A stretch of DNA of 64,000 nucleotides. Origin: Betaproteobacteria bacterium HGW-Betaproteobacteria-9 (GTDB lineage: Bacteria > Pseudomonadota > Gammaproteobacteria > Burkholderiales > Burkholderiaceae_C). Both the position numbers and the translations under genes were made by a program. Within the stretch, counting starts at the first letter, position 1; each line of letters opens with the position of its first letter. Location: contig PHCC01000009.1 of NCBI GenBank assembly GCA_002842215.1, positions 62,001-126,000 on the forward strand, given 5' to 3'. The notes below the pieces were generated by a model. It ran no database searches. It was not told where the DNA came from and was given only the letters and a program-made list of their open reading frames with translations. This document shows positions 16,846 through 25,239 of the stretch, piece by piece.

Positions 16846-18126
16846 TCAAATGGCCCCGAGCGGCGGCAACACGGTGGCAGTGCATTCACCAAAGCCGATG
16901 CTTTGAAACCCGGCGCGCGTGCAGCGGCCGCGCAGGGTGATGCTGTCGCCGTCTTCGAGAAAGGTGCGCCGCTCGCCGTTGCCCAGGGTGATGTGCTGCT
17001 TGCCTCCCACCGTGAGTTCCAGCAGCGAGCCAGCCTGCTCGGGCTTCGGGCCGGAGAGCGTGCCCGATCCGAACAGATCGCCCGCCGAGAGCGCGCAGCC
17101 GTTGACCGTGTGGTGGGTCACCAGCTGGGCCAGCGACCAGTAAGCGGCCAGCGCGGCGTTGGAGTGGCTGATGACTTCGGGGGCAAGGCCCTCGGCGCGC
17201 ATGCGCGCCGTCTGCAGCAGCACGTCGAGATCGATGTCGAACGCACCGGCGCTCTGGCTGGCGTCGGCTTGCAGATAGGGCAGCGGCGCCGGATCGCCGG
17301 CGGGCCGCTGCAGGGCCTGGCGGAACGGCGCCAGCGCTTCGAGCGTCACCATCCAGGGTGAGAGCGTGCTGGCGAAGTTCTTCGACAGAAAGGGGCCGAG
17401 CGGCTGGTATTCCCAGGCCTGGAAGTCGCGCGCGCTCCAGTCGTTGAACAAGGTCACACCGAACACATGGTCTTCCGCCTCGGCCAGCGGAATCGGGTGG
17501 CCCATGGCGTTGGGCCGGCCGATCACGTAACCGAGCTCCAGCTCCAGGTCCAGCCGCTTGGTCGGCGCGAGCATGGGTGCGTCGGTGTCGGGGCCCTTGA
17601 TCTGCCCCAGCGGGCGGTGAAAGCTGTGTCCGCTGGGCTGGATGGTGGAGGCGCGGCCGTGGTAGCCGATGGGCACCCACTTGTAGTTGGGCAGCAGCGG
17701 GTTGTCGGGCCGGAACAGCTTGCCCACCGCCGTGGCGTGGTGGATGCCAACGTAGAAATCGGTGTAGTCGCGGATGTCGCAGGGCAGGCCCAGCTCCACG
17801 GCGCCCTGCGGATGCAGGTGGCGCGACCACCGGTCCTGCTGCTGGCTGCCGGCGGCCAGGCCGGCGCTGATCTGCGCGCGCAGTTCGCGCCGAGTCTCGG
17901 GTTTGAACGAGATCAGCTGGTTCATGTCGCTGGTGTCGATCAGGCCGGTGGCCCGCAAGTCCAGCACCTGGTCGCCGATGGCCACCCCGATCCGCCACTC
18001 GGGATCATCCTCGACCTTGAAACGTCCAAACGGCAGGTTCTGGATAGGGAAGTCGCTCTCGGGCACATGGGCCGAATCAACCCAGCTGCGCAAGGCCGGG
18101 TTGTGGGTTTCGTCGATGGTGGTCAT
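16846..18126 (-). CDS. fahA: Fumarylacetoacetase
   Basis: The enzyme hydrolyses fumarylacetoacetate to fumarate and acetoacetate, the last step of homogentisate-type tyrosine degradation. The 426-residue product matches the family length. It has an N-terminal SH3-like domain and the FAH fold, with the conserved FYVGIHHATAVGKLFRPDNPLLPNYK region, ELELGYVIG metal-binding acidic residues and LFNDWSARDFQAWEYQPLGPFLSKNFA. The gene lies 13 bp downstream of a VOC-family gene, and its 3' end faces the Lrp gene with only 3 bp between stops. HPPD, homogentisate dioxygenase and maleylacetoacetate isomerase are not in this window. Confidence 0.94.
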   Translation of the reverse strand: MTTIDETHNPALRSWVDSAHVPESDFPIQNLPFGRFKVEDDPEWRIGVAIGDQVLDLRATGLIDTSDMNQLISFKPETRRELRAQISAGLAAGSQQQDRWSRHLHPQGAVELGLPCDIRDYTDFYVGIHHATAVGKLFRPDNPLLPNYKWVPIGYHGRASTIQPSGHSFHRPLGQIKGPDTDAPMLAPTKRLDLELELGYVIGRPNAMGHPIPLAEAEDHVFGVTLFNDWSARDFQAWEYQPLGPFLSKNFASTLSPWMVTLEALAPFRQALQRPAGDPAPLPYLQADASQSAGAFDIDLDVLLQTARMRAEGLAPEVISHSNAALAAYWSLAQLVTHHTVNGCALSAGDLFGSGTLSGPKPEQAGSLLELTVGGKQHITLGNGERRTFLEDGDSITLRGRCTRAGFQSIGFGECTATVLPPLGAI

Positions 18127-18139
18127 GGCTTGGCGTGCC

Positions 18140-18691
18140 TCAGTCCAGGGCCTTGAATTCCCGGTCGTGCATCCAGGCGGCGTGTTTGGGTGCACGCTTG
18201 GTCTGCGCCCACTCATTGAGCATGTCCCACTTCACTTCATCGAGGTCCTTGTGCATGCGCGGGGTTCCCACGTCGGCACACAGTTCGAGCCGATGGCCGT
18301 TGGGATCGAAGAAGTAGATGCTCTTGAAGATGGTGTGGTCGGTCGGCCCCAGCACCTCAACACCCGCGGCCTGCAGGCGCTCTTTGGTGGCTTCGAGCAT
18401 CTCCAGGCTGCCGATCTTGAAGGCGATGTGCTGCACCCACTCGGGCGTATTGGCGTCGCGGCCCATTGCTGGCGCGTTGGGCAGCTCGAAGAAGGCCAGC
18501 ACATTGCCCTGCCCGGCATCGAGGAACACGTGCATGTAGGGGTCGGGCGCTTTGGTGGACGGCACCTGGTCTTCGGCGATGGCCAGCACGAAGTCCATGT
18601 TGAGGTGCTTGACGTACCACTCGACGGTTTCCTTGGCGTCCTTGCAGCGGTAGGCCACGTGGTGGATGCGGTCGATTTTCAAAGTGCTCAT
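18140..18691 (-). CDS. VOC (glyoxalase/dioxygenase fold) family protein
   Basis: The 183-residue metalloprotein carries VOC beta-alpha modules with likely metal ligands: a histidine in IHHVAYRC (about 10-11), one in WVQHIAFKIG (about 86) and the glutamate in NGHRLELCAD. It is the first gene of a two-gene unit with fahA, so it probably acts in aromatic amino-acid or related ring-fission catabolism. It is much shorter than 4-hydroxyphenylpyruvate dioxygenase (about 350 residues), so I do not call it HPPD. Substrate unknown. Confidence 0.82.
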   Translation of the reverse strand: MSTLKIDRIHHVAYRCKDAKETVEWYVKHLNMDFVLAIAEDQVPSTKAPDPYMHVFLDAGQGNVLAFFELPNAPAMGRDANTPEWVQHIAFKIGSLEMLEATKERLQAAGVEVLGPTDHTIFKSIYFFDPNGHRLELCADVGTPRMHKDLDEVKWDMLNEWAQTKRAPKHAAWMHDREFKALD

Positions 18692-18978
18692 GTTCGGTCT
18701 CCGGTGGATTCGATTTGTGGGGCGCTGCGGCGGATCGGATTTCGCATCTTTTCATGGAAACCGCCCCAGAACGCCCTGCGGCCTTTGTAGACGTTGTGCG
18801 TCATGGGGTCAATCAGCCTGAAGCCATGCCCACCGAAGCCCGGACCACGCCTTTGACGGCTCCCTGGGCCCTGCGCACCGGCAAACGGGGTCGCGGCCTT
18901 GCCTTAAACTCCCTGCGAGTCCCCACAAACGGCCCCGTCCTGCGACGGGAAAGGGACTCCTGTACGGAGGCATTGCGT
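18692..18978. other. Intergenic region between divergent fahA unit and the PspA/AAA operon
   Basis: This 287-bp stretch must hold the promoters for the leftward VOC-fahA unit and for the rightward operon. A hairpin CCCGTC-CTGC-GACGGG lies at 18934-18949, just before the Shine-Dalgarno at 18966-18970. I see no convincing -35/-10 pair, T-run terminator or coding sequence. Confidence 0.5.
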
Positions 18979-19008
18979 ATGGACACCAAGCTGGAGAAGA
19001 AGAGATGA
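18979..19008 (+). CDS. Nine-codon translated leader (MDTKLEKKR) coupled to the operon
   Basis: A strong GGAGG (18966-18970) lies 8 nt before the ATG at 18979. The frame reads MDTKLEKKR and stops at TGA 19006-19008, which overlaps the ATG of the next gene (ATGA). The leader's own codons (GGAGAAGAAG) supply the Shine-Dalgarno for that gene. This is the layout of a leader peptide or translational-coupling device. Three consecutive basic residues at the end could matter for pausing. It is a prediction from layout only. Confidence 0.5.
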   Translation: MDTKLEKKR

Positions 19009-19661
19009 AGGGTGTGATGGGTTTCCTTGAAAAAGCGGGACTGGTTCGCATGGAGGTGCCGCACGAAGACGCCGCGCCCGCGCCGCCTCCGGCCACCGAA
19101 TCCCCCGCCGTCATGCCGCCCGTCGCCGCGCCCGTCCCGGTCGGCGCGCCCCTGAAGCTCGACGAGATCTACGCCCAGGCCGGCGTGCCGGCGTCGCTCT
19201 ACCCCGCCGAACGCCTGCTGCGCCTGATCGAGGGCCTGAGTGCGATGGACCCCGGCACCCGCTTGATGGCCATCCAGGCCATGGACGCGGCCGACGAGTC
19301 CTGGACCATCGAAGACCCGCTGGCCGACGCACAGACCAAGGCCCAGGCGCTGTCCATGCACGCCGAACTGCTGCAGCTGAACCTGCAGGCGCTGGAACGC
19401 GACACGCTGGCGCGTATCGAGACCATGACCGCCCGGCGCGACAAGGTGGTGGACGACATCCGCCGGCAGGTGTCGGAACTCGACGCCCTGATGAACCGCG
19501 AGGTGTCGCGCGCCGCCCAGGACATCGCCGGCCAGGAAGTCCAGCTCCAGGCCGCGCGCGAACACACCGCCGCCCAGCTGGACAGCCTGTCGCAGCTCGG
19601 CCAGCAGCTGCAGAACCTGTCGGCGCAGTTCGGTGCGCCCGCCACCACCCCCAAGGAATGA
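19005..19661 (+). CDS. Coiled-coil protein of unknown function, first gene of PspA/AAA operon
   Basis: The 218-residue product has no signal peptide or membrane span. An N-terminal short segment (MKGVMGFLEKAGLVRMEV) is followed by an Ala/Pro-rich linker (about 22-48). A folded helical part (LKLDEIYAQAGVPASLYPAERLLRLIEGL) comes next, then a long coiled coil (about 105-205) rich in Ala, Gln, Leu and charged residues. I recognise no enzyme motif. It is 4 bp from the next gene, so it belongs to the seven-gene operon; a cytoplasmic scaffold or adaptor role is inference. Confidence 0.8.
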   Translation: MKGVMGFLEKAGLVRMEVPHEDAAPAPPPATESPAVMPPVAAPVPVGAPLKLDEIYAQAGVPASLYPAERLLRLIEGLSAMDPGTRLMAIQAMDAADESWTIEDPLADAQTKAQALSMHAELLQLNLQALERDTLARIETMTARRDKVVDDIRRQVSELDALMNREVSRAAQDIAGQEVQLQAAREHTAAQLDSLSQLGQQLQNLSAQFGAPATTPKE

Positions 19662-19665
19662 CCCC

Positions 19666-20127
19666 ATGGCCAGCCTGACCCCTCTTTCCAAAGGCCTGAT
19701 CGGTCTGGCCGTGGTCGGTGCCATGGCCTCGGCCGTGTGGCACCTGGTGCTCAAGGAACGCTTTGGCACCCCCCCGGCATCGGCGACGACCAGCATCAGC
19801 CCGACCACCCCGGACACCAGCGTCATCTCGACGCCACCGAGCACACCGCCGGCCGCCAGCGAACCCGTCGTCGCGACCGGCGGCAGCGACCTGTCCGCGA
19901 CCGAACACGCCGAACTCGGCCGCCAGCTGCTGGAAAGCGGCGACTTCGCCCAGGCGCGCGCCCACCTGTTGCTGGCCGTGCAAGGTGGCAACGCTGGCGC
20001 GGCCTGCCACCTGGGCGAGATGACGCTCAAGGGCCAGGGCGGCATCCCCGCCGACCAGGAAGCCGCCGCCAAACTCTTCCAGCTGGCCCAGTCCCGCAAC
20101 ACCATCTGTTTCGCGCCCGGCCAGTGA
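19666..20127 (+). CDS. Single-pass membrane protein with Sel1/TPR-like domain
   Basis: The 153-residue protein has one N-terminal membrane segment (LIGLAVVGAMASAVWHLVL, about 9-28) and a Thr/Ser/Pro-rich linker (about 35-75). The C-terminal helical repeat region (ELGRQLLESGDFAQARAHLL, then AACHLGEMTLKGQGG) resembles Sel1/TPR repeats. With the short basic-free N-terminus, the repeat domain is probably periplasmic, where it could bind cell-wall or protein partners. Operon member, 4 bp after the coiled-coil gene and 32 bp before the binding-protein fusion. Confidence 0.78.
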   Translation: MASLTPLSKGLIGLAVVGAMASAVWHLVLKERFGTPPASATTSISPTTPDTSVISTPPSTPPAASEPVVATGGSDLSATEHAELGRQLLESGDFAQARAHLLLAVQGGNAGAACHLGEMTLKGQGGIPADQEAAAKLFQLAQSRNTICFAPGQ

Positions 20128-20159
20128 GGCCGAACCCGCCCTCTTTCCAAGGACACCCC

Positions 20160-21731
20160 ATGCAAATCCGCCACATCGCCCTGGCCGCAGCCCTGATCAG
20201 CGGCCTCTGGATCACCGGCACCGCCCAGGCCCAGGGCTTCGTCTTCGGCACCGCCGAGCCCAAGGCCTCGGCTGCCGCGCCGGCTGGCGCGCGCAACGCC
20301 AAGGTCGAGTCTGCGCAGCGCCTGCTGGCCCGCCTGGGCCTGCTGCGTGAAACGCCCTCGGGCACGCTGACGCCGGCCACGCTGGACGCCATGCGTGCCT
20401 TCGCCGCGCGCACCGGCACGGCGCCCGCCAGCGAGGTCAACGACGCGCTGCTCAACGCCATCCGCCGCCACATCTGGACCAGCCAGAACTGGTCCAGCGG
20501 CAACTACAAGGGCAAAGAGAAGATCGTGGACGCCCAGGGCCTGCGCGAGGCGCAGATCCTGCTGGGCAAGCTGGGCTTCAGCGCCGGGCCGCTGGACGGC
20601 ACCTTCGGCCCCCAGACCCAGGTCGCGACCGAGGCCTTCCAGGAGTCGCAGGGCGTGAGCGTGGACGGCCTGATCACCTCGACCGTGCTGATGAACCTGC
20701 GCCGCGCGGTGAACGGCGCGGGCGCGGGCGCCAAGGAAACGGTGCGGGTGCTCAACTGGCCCGACTACATCGAACCCAGCGTGCTGCAGGACTTCGAAAA
20801 GGAATTCAACATCCGCGTGGTCTATGACATCTTCGCGGACAACGACGACCTGCAGGCCCGCCTCGGTGGCGCCGGCACGCCCTACGACGTGGTGTTCCCC
20901 ACCGCCAACGCCGTGCCCGGCATGGCGGCCAAGGGCCTGCTGGGCAAACTGGACAAAGCCAGCCTCAAGAACCTGAGCAACATCGACCCGCGCGTGGACG
21001 CGACCCTGCGCGCCTGGGACAAGGACGGCGCCTACAGCCTGCCCTACATGTGGTACACGGTCGGCATCGCCTGGAACCCCAGGCTCACCAGCAAGGCCTT
21101 CCCGGGCCACGGCGTGGACACGCTGGCCACCGTGTTCGACCCGGCCATCGCGAAGCGCTTCCAGTCCTGCGGCATCGGCGTGGTCGATTCGGCATCCGAC
21201 GTCATCCCGCTCGCCGCCATGGCCGGAGGCCAGACCAAGTGGGCCGGCCGCGCCTCGGTCGCGGCCGCCGAGAAGGTGATGGCGCGCATCGCCGGCACGG
21301 TGAAGGTCATTCCCACCGACCAGTTCATCGACTCGCTGGCCAACGGCAAGCTCTGCGTCGCCATCGGCTTCTCGGGCGACGCGGTGCAGGCGCAGGGCAA
21401 GTCGCGCGGCGCGGTCGAATACCGCGTGCCGGCCGACGGCGGCCTGCTCGCCATCGACGCCATGGCCGTGCCGGCCAACGCCAAAAACAAGCGCGCCGCG
21501 CACCAGTTCATCGACTACCTGATGCGGCCCCAGGTGATCGCCAAGGTGTCCAACACCGTGGGCTACGCCAACGCCAACCTGAAGGCCGGCGAGTTCATGA
21601 GCGCGAGCGTCAAGTCCAACCCGGCCGTGGTGCCCAGCACCACCTCGCTGAGCCGCTCGTCGCCGATCCCCGTGCTGTCCGAGCAGGACGAGCAGGAGAT
21701 CACCCGCATCTGGTCGCGCTTCGCCCAGTGA
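20160..21731 (+). CDS. Exported fusion: two peptidoglycan-binding domains plus polyamine-type solute-binding protein
   Basis: The 523-residue product has a signal peptide (1-24, ending TAQA). Two PG_binding_1-type modules follow: about 48-105 (AQRLLARLGLLRETPSGTLT) and about 126-182 (ILLGKLGFSAGPLDGTFGPQT). From about 193 it is an extracellular solute-binding protein of the PotD/PotF type (VRVLNWPDYIEPSVLQDFEKEFNIRVVYDIF; PYDVVFPTANAV; ending IPVLSEQDEQEITRIWSRF). No ABC permease or ATPase is nearby, so it is more likely a wall-anchored sensor or scaffold than an importer subunit. The domain combination is unusual. Confidence 0.88.
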   Translation: MQIRHIALAAALISGLWITGTAQAQGFVFGTAEPKASAAAPAGARNAKVESAQRLLARLGLLRETPSGTLTPATLDAMRAFAARTGTAPASEVNDALLNAIRRHIWTSQNWSSGNYKGKEKIVDAQGLREAQILLGKLGFSAGPLDGTFGPQTQVATEAFQESQGVSVDGLITSTVLMNLRRAVNGAGAGAKETVRVLNWPDYIEPSVLQDFEKEFNIRVVYDIFADNDDLQARLGGAGTPYDVVFPTANAVPGMAAKGLLGKLDKASLKNLSNIDPRVDATLRAWDKDGAYSLPYMWYTVGIAWNPRLTSKAFPGHGVDTLATVFDPAIAKRFQSCGIGVVDSASDVIPLAAMAGGQTKWAGRASVAAAEKVMARIAGTVKVIPTDQFIDSLANGKLCVAIGFSGDAVQAQGKSRGAVEYRVPADGGLLAIDAMAVPANAKNKRAAHQFIDYLMRPQVIAKVSNTVGYANANLKAGEFMSASVKSNPAVVPSTTSLSRSSPIPVLSEQDEQEITRIWSRFAQ

Positions 21732-21747
21732 CCGCAGCCCCACTCCC

Positions 21748-22617
21748 TTGAACCCCAAGCCCTCCTACCTGGGCGCATTCCTGCGCCACCCGGCCAACCG
21801 CACCGCCCTGCTCGCAGCCGGTGTGGTGGCCATCTTCGCGTCCATCCCCATGGGGCTGGCGGGGCTGGCGCTGGTCGGCACACTGGCCGTGGGCACCGAA
21901 ATCCTCGCGGCGCTGATGGTGCCCAGCCTGCCTTCGTTCAAGGCCTGGGTCGACCGCGAGGCGCACCACCAGGGACTGAGCCAGCGCCGCAAGCTGCTGA
22001 TCGATGAATTGAGCGCACGCGGCGAGTCCGGCGCACTGTCCACCTACCAGCACATGTGGGAACGCGTGCAGGCGCTCTACCAGACCGCGGGTGACCGGCA
22101 GACCACGCTGACCCGGCCCGACGTGGAAAAGCTGGAGGCCCTCACCGTCGACTACCTCGGTCTCTGCTCGGTCAATGCTTCGCTGCGCCGGCGCAAGGAG
22201 CAGATCAGCGAAGACCAGGTGAACCGCCGCATCGCCAGCGTCGAGGCGCAGCTGCGCAACCCCGCGCTGGGCGACGAAGAGGCGCGGCAGCTGCGTGCCA
22301 CGCTCGCCGAATACGCCGAGGTGCTGAACCGAGCGCGCCGCCTCGCGGTGCGCCGCAGCGCGCTCGAAGCCACGCTGCTGGCCATGCCCGACAAGATGGA
22401 AGAGGTGTACCAGTTGGTGATCACCTCGCCCTACGCCACCGACATGGGCAGCAAGCTCGAAGACTCGCTGTCCCGCCTGCGCATCGCCGAAGAGGTGGCC
22501 GCCGAATTCGACGACGCCGATCTCGCCGCCTTCGGCAACAATGCCCCACGCGTCAGCGCCTCGGGCAACGCAGCGAACGCGGCCGCCCGCCAGGCCTCGC
22601 AACGCCAAAGAACCTGA
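21748..22617 (+). CDS. Membrane protein with cytoplasmic coiled coil, PspA-operon member
   Basis: The 289-residue protein has two adjacent hydrophobic segments (about 19-36 and 38-58), then a long charged helical region. That region contains heptad-like stretches (LRRRKEQISEDQVNRRIASVEAQL; LRIAEEVAAEFDDADL). It probably forms a membrane hairpin with a large cytoplasmic coiled coil that could contact PspA or the AAA ATPase encoded next. The start is a TTG 16 bp after the preceding stop; the first in-frame ATG would remove the first membrane segment. No family recognised. Confidence 0.78.
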   Translation: MNPKPSYLGAFLRHPANRTALLAAGVVAIFASIPMGLAGLALVGTLAVGTEILAALMVPSLPSFKAWVDREAHHQGLSQRRKLLIDELSARGESGALSTYQHMWERVQALYQTAGDRQTTLTRPDVEKLEALTVDYLGLCSVNASLRRRKEQISEDQVNRRIASVEAQLRNPALGDEEARQLRATLAEYAEVLNRARRLAVRRSALEATLLAMPDKMEEVYQLVITSPYATDMGSKLEDSLSRLRIAEEVAAEFDDADLAAFGNNAPRVSASGNAANAAARQASQRQRT

Positions 22618-22651
22618 ACCCCAACCCACCGCATTCAACCAGGAGTCCCCC

Positions 22652-23362
22652 ATGGCCAACAACGCAATCTTCGCCCGCCTCGCCAACCTCTGGACCGGCT
22701 TCATCTCCCTGTGGGTCTCGGACATCGAGAAAGAACACCCCGAGATCGCGTACCAGAACGCGATCGCCTCGATGATCCAGAAGTACACCCAGCTCAAGGC
22801 CGCCACCGGCGCCATCATCGCGCGCCGCCAGGACATCACCTCGCGCCTGGAGGCCCATGAGCGCGAACTCGCCGCCGTGACCACCGACCTGGAAGCCGCC
22901 CTGGCCACCAACCAGGACGACCTCGCCGTGGTGCTGATCCAGAAGAAAAATTCGCTGGACGCGGCCCTCACCGAGCTGCGCGCCGACGCCGCCCAGGCCA
23001 CCGCCGATGCCGACAACGCCAAGGACTCGCTGATCCAGGTGAAGTCCGAGATCGACAAGCTCAAGGCCGAGAAAGAGCGCATGCTGGCGCAGATGCACAG
23101 CGCGCAGGCCCGCATCAAGATCCAGGGCCAGCTCGACGGCCTGTCGGTGGACGCCGAAGTGCAGGCGCTGGGCGCCGTGCGCGAGCACATCAAGGGCCAG
23201 GTGGCACAGGCCAGCCTGGGCGCCGAGCTGCAGAACTCCGACCTGGACGTGCGCCTCAACAAGCTGCGCCAGAGCAGCGGCAGCGTGACGGCCAAGGCCC
23301 AGCTCGAAGCCATGAAGCAGGCCCGCGCCGCCGCGCAGGCTGCCCCGACCAAAACCCTCTGA
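22652..23362 (+). CDS. PspA/IM30 family protein
   Basis: The 236-residue all-helical protein matches the PspA/IM30 (ESCRT-III-like) fold in length and layout. It has an amphipathic N-terminus (AIFARLANLWTGFISLWVSDIEKEHPEIAYQNAI), long central coiled-coil helices (about 45-170) and a helical C-terminus. These proteins bind damaged or stressed inner membranes and oligomerise into rods or carpets; in E. coli PspA also controls its activator PspF. An AGGAG Shine-Dalgarno precedes the ATG. The next gene, 12 bp on, is an AAA ATPase, which could remodel PspA polymers much as Vps4 acts on ESCRT-III; that is an analogy. Confidence 0.88.
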   Translation: MANNAIFARLANLWTGFISLWVSDIEKEHPEIAYQNAIASMIQKYTQLKAATGAIIARRQDITSRLEAHERELAAVTTDLEAALATNQDDLAVVLIQKKNSLDAALTELRADAAQATADADNAKDSLIQVKSEIDKLKAEKERMLAQMHSAQARIKIQGQLDGLSVDAEVQALGAVREHIKGQVAQASLGAELQNSDLDVRLNKLRQSSGSVTAKAQLEAMKQARAAAQAAPTKTL

Positions 23363-23374
23363 GCGGCCTCACGC

Positions 23375-25216
23375 ATGAAAGCACCCGCATCCCACCGCCA
23401 CGATCTGCCGCGCTGGGCCGAGGTCCTGCGGCAGAAGTACCTGGCGGGCGAGGCGTCCACCTTCGTGCTCTACCGCAACGTCTTCGACAACGTCCTGGTA
23501 GGCGACAAGCTGCACAACCTGGGCAGCTTCCTGGTTGAAGAACTGTTCAAGGACACCAAGCAGCACGTGTGCGAGGTGAGTCTGGAGCGCGGCATACGGG
23601 TACTGTCGGGGACCAGCGAAGACAAGCAACGCGCGCTGCTGCGACAGGCTGAGGAAGGCACCGAGCCCGACCTGCTGGCCTCGCTGCACGCGCTGGAGCA
23701 GCGCATGCGCGCGCAGCCGTCCACCGCCGTCATCGTGCCCTACGCCGACGCGCTGCTGCCCGCCGGCGACCCGAGTTTCATGGCACACGCGGACCGCCAG
23801 ACCTACCTGGTGTTCCACCGCTGGTCGCTGGACCAGACGCTGACCCAGGGCGACAACATCGTGGTGCTGATCACAGAGACGCTGGGCGCGATCAACCCGG
23901 GCCTGCTGTCCAACCCCAAGGTCGCGGCCATCGAAATCCCCATGCCCGACCTGCCGTTGCGCAAAAAGGTGATCGGCTTTTTCGCGCCCAAGCTCAGCGC
24001 GCACCAGGTCGATCTGTTCTCCGAGCGCACCAGCGGCCTGCGCACCGTTCAGCTCGCCAACATCCTGGCCGGCTCCAAGGGCCATGGCCTGAGCGAGGCG
24101 GAGCGCCGCGCGCTGATCGGCCAGTTGCTCGAAGGCACGCCCGACGCGACGGCCCGCGCGGACACGCTGGCCACCATCACGGCTGGCATGACGCCCGCCG
24201 AGATCACGCGCCTGATCGAGCCCGGCAAGACCCTGCCCGAGGGCGACGCCGATCAGGAGGTGCTCAAGGTCATCCACGCGCGCAAGCGCGAGATGATCGA
24301 GAAGGAGTGCGCCGGCCTGATCGAGTTCATCGAGCCCAAACACGGGCTCTCGGCCGTCGGTGGCCACGAGCACATCAAGCACGAGCTGATGGCCATCGCG
24401 CAGAACCTCAAGGCCGGCGAAACCACGCTGACCCCGATGGGCCTGCTCGCGGTCGGCCCCATGGGCTCGGGCAAGACCTTTGTGATCAAGGCCTTCCTCA
24501 AAGAGGCCGGCCTGTCGGCCGTGGCGCTGAAGAACTTCCGCTCCAAGTGGGTGGGCTCGACCGAGGCCAACCTGGAGCGCGTGCTCGCCACCGTCAAGGC
24601 CATGGGCCCGATTGCCGTGATCATCGACGAGGGCGACCGCAGCTTCGGCTCTGGCGGCGGCGAAGACAGCGATGGCGGCACCAGCTCGCGCGTGATCGCG
24701 CGTCTGAAGGAGTTCATGGCCGAACCCGAGAACCGCGGCCAGGTGCTGTTCGTCATGATGACCAACCGCCCCGACAAGCTCGACACCGACATCAAGCGCC
24801 CCGGCCGGCTCGACCGCAAGATCCCGTTCTTCTATTGCGACACCGCGGCCGAACGCGTGCAGGTGCTGCAGGCCGTGCTCTCGCGCTACGAAGAGCCCTG
24901 TGTGGCGAGCATGGAAGAGCTGCTGACCCTGTGCGACACCCTGAGCGGCTACTCCAACGCCGACCTCGAAGCGCTGTCGCTGCTGGCCGTGGAGCTGGCG
25001 CGCAACCTGGCCACGCCGCTGAACGCCGACGCGCTCAATCAGGCCGCCGCCGACTTCATGCCGCCGCAGGAGCGCGACATGATCGAGTTCATGGAGTTGC
25101 TCGCGGTCTCCGAAACCTCGCGCCGTTCCATGCTGCCCAAGCGCTATCGCGACATGGCCATCGCCGACATCCAGAGCAACCTGGTCGCCGCCAAACGGCG
25201 CGCCCTCACCCGCTGA
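23375..25216 (+). CDS. Tandem-AAA ATPase, Cdc48/NSF-like arrangement with degenerate first domain
   Basis: The 613-residue cytoplasmic protein has a complete C-terminal AAA module: Walker A GPMGSGKT (361-368), Walker B VIIDEGD (415-421), sensor-1 MMTNRPD (Asn464) and an arginine-finger/second-region motif KRPGRLDRK (474-482). The N-terminal half (about 28-235) looks like a second AAA fold that has lost Walker A. It keeps VVLITETLGAINPGLL, resembling sensor 1, and a lid-like helical end (LFSERTSGLRTVQLANIL). No protease, nuclease or membrane segment is seen, so an unfoldase or remodelling role is likely. It lies between the PspA and TerB-like genes in one operon. Confidence 0.9.
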   Translation: MKAPASHRHDLPRWAEVLRQKYLAGEASTFVLYRNVFDNVLVGDKLHNLGSFLVEELFKDTKQHVCEVSLERGIRVLSGTSEDKQRALLRQAEEGTEPDLLASLHALEQRMRAQPSTAVIVPYADALLPAGDPSFMAHADRQTYLVFHRWSLDQTLTQGDNIVVLITETLGAINPGLLSNPKVAAIEIPMPDLPLRKKVIGFFAPKLSAHQVDLFSERTSGLRTVQLANILAGSKGHGLSEAERRALIGQLLEGTPDATARADTLATITAGMTPAEITRLIEPGKTLPEGDADQEVLKVIHARKREMIEKECAGLIEFIEPKHGLSAVGGHEHIKHELMAIAQNLKAGETTLTPMGLLAVGPMGSGKTFVIKAFLKEAGLSAVALKNFRSKWVGSTEANLERVLATVKAMGPIAVIIDEGDRSFGSGGGEDSDGGTSSRVIARLKEFMAEPENRGQVLFVMMTNRPDKLDTDIKRPGRLDRKIPFFYCDTAAERVQVLQAVLSRYEEPCVASMEELLTLCDTLSGYSNADLEALSLLAVELARNLATPLNADALNQAAADFMPPQERDMIEFMELLAVSETSRRSMLPKRYRDMAIADIQSNLVAAKRRALTR

Positions 25217-25239
25217 CCCCCACCCACAAGGAGCCATTC

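Noticed and set aside
18140..18691. Calling the VOC gene 4-hydroxyphenylpyruvate dioxygenase
   Set aside because: At 183 residues it is about half the length of HPPD and lacks its C-terminal iron-binding half.
18813..21758. A 981-codon open frame on the minus strand
   Set aside because: It is antisense to three well-supported plus-strand genes, is rich in Gly, His, Arg and Val in the manner of GC-driven shadow frames, and shows no domain.
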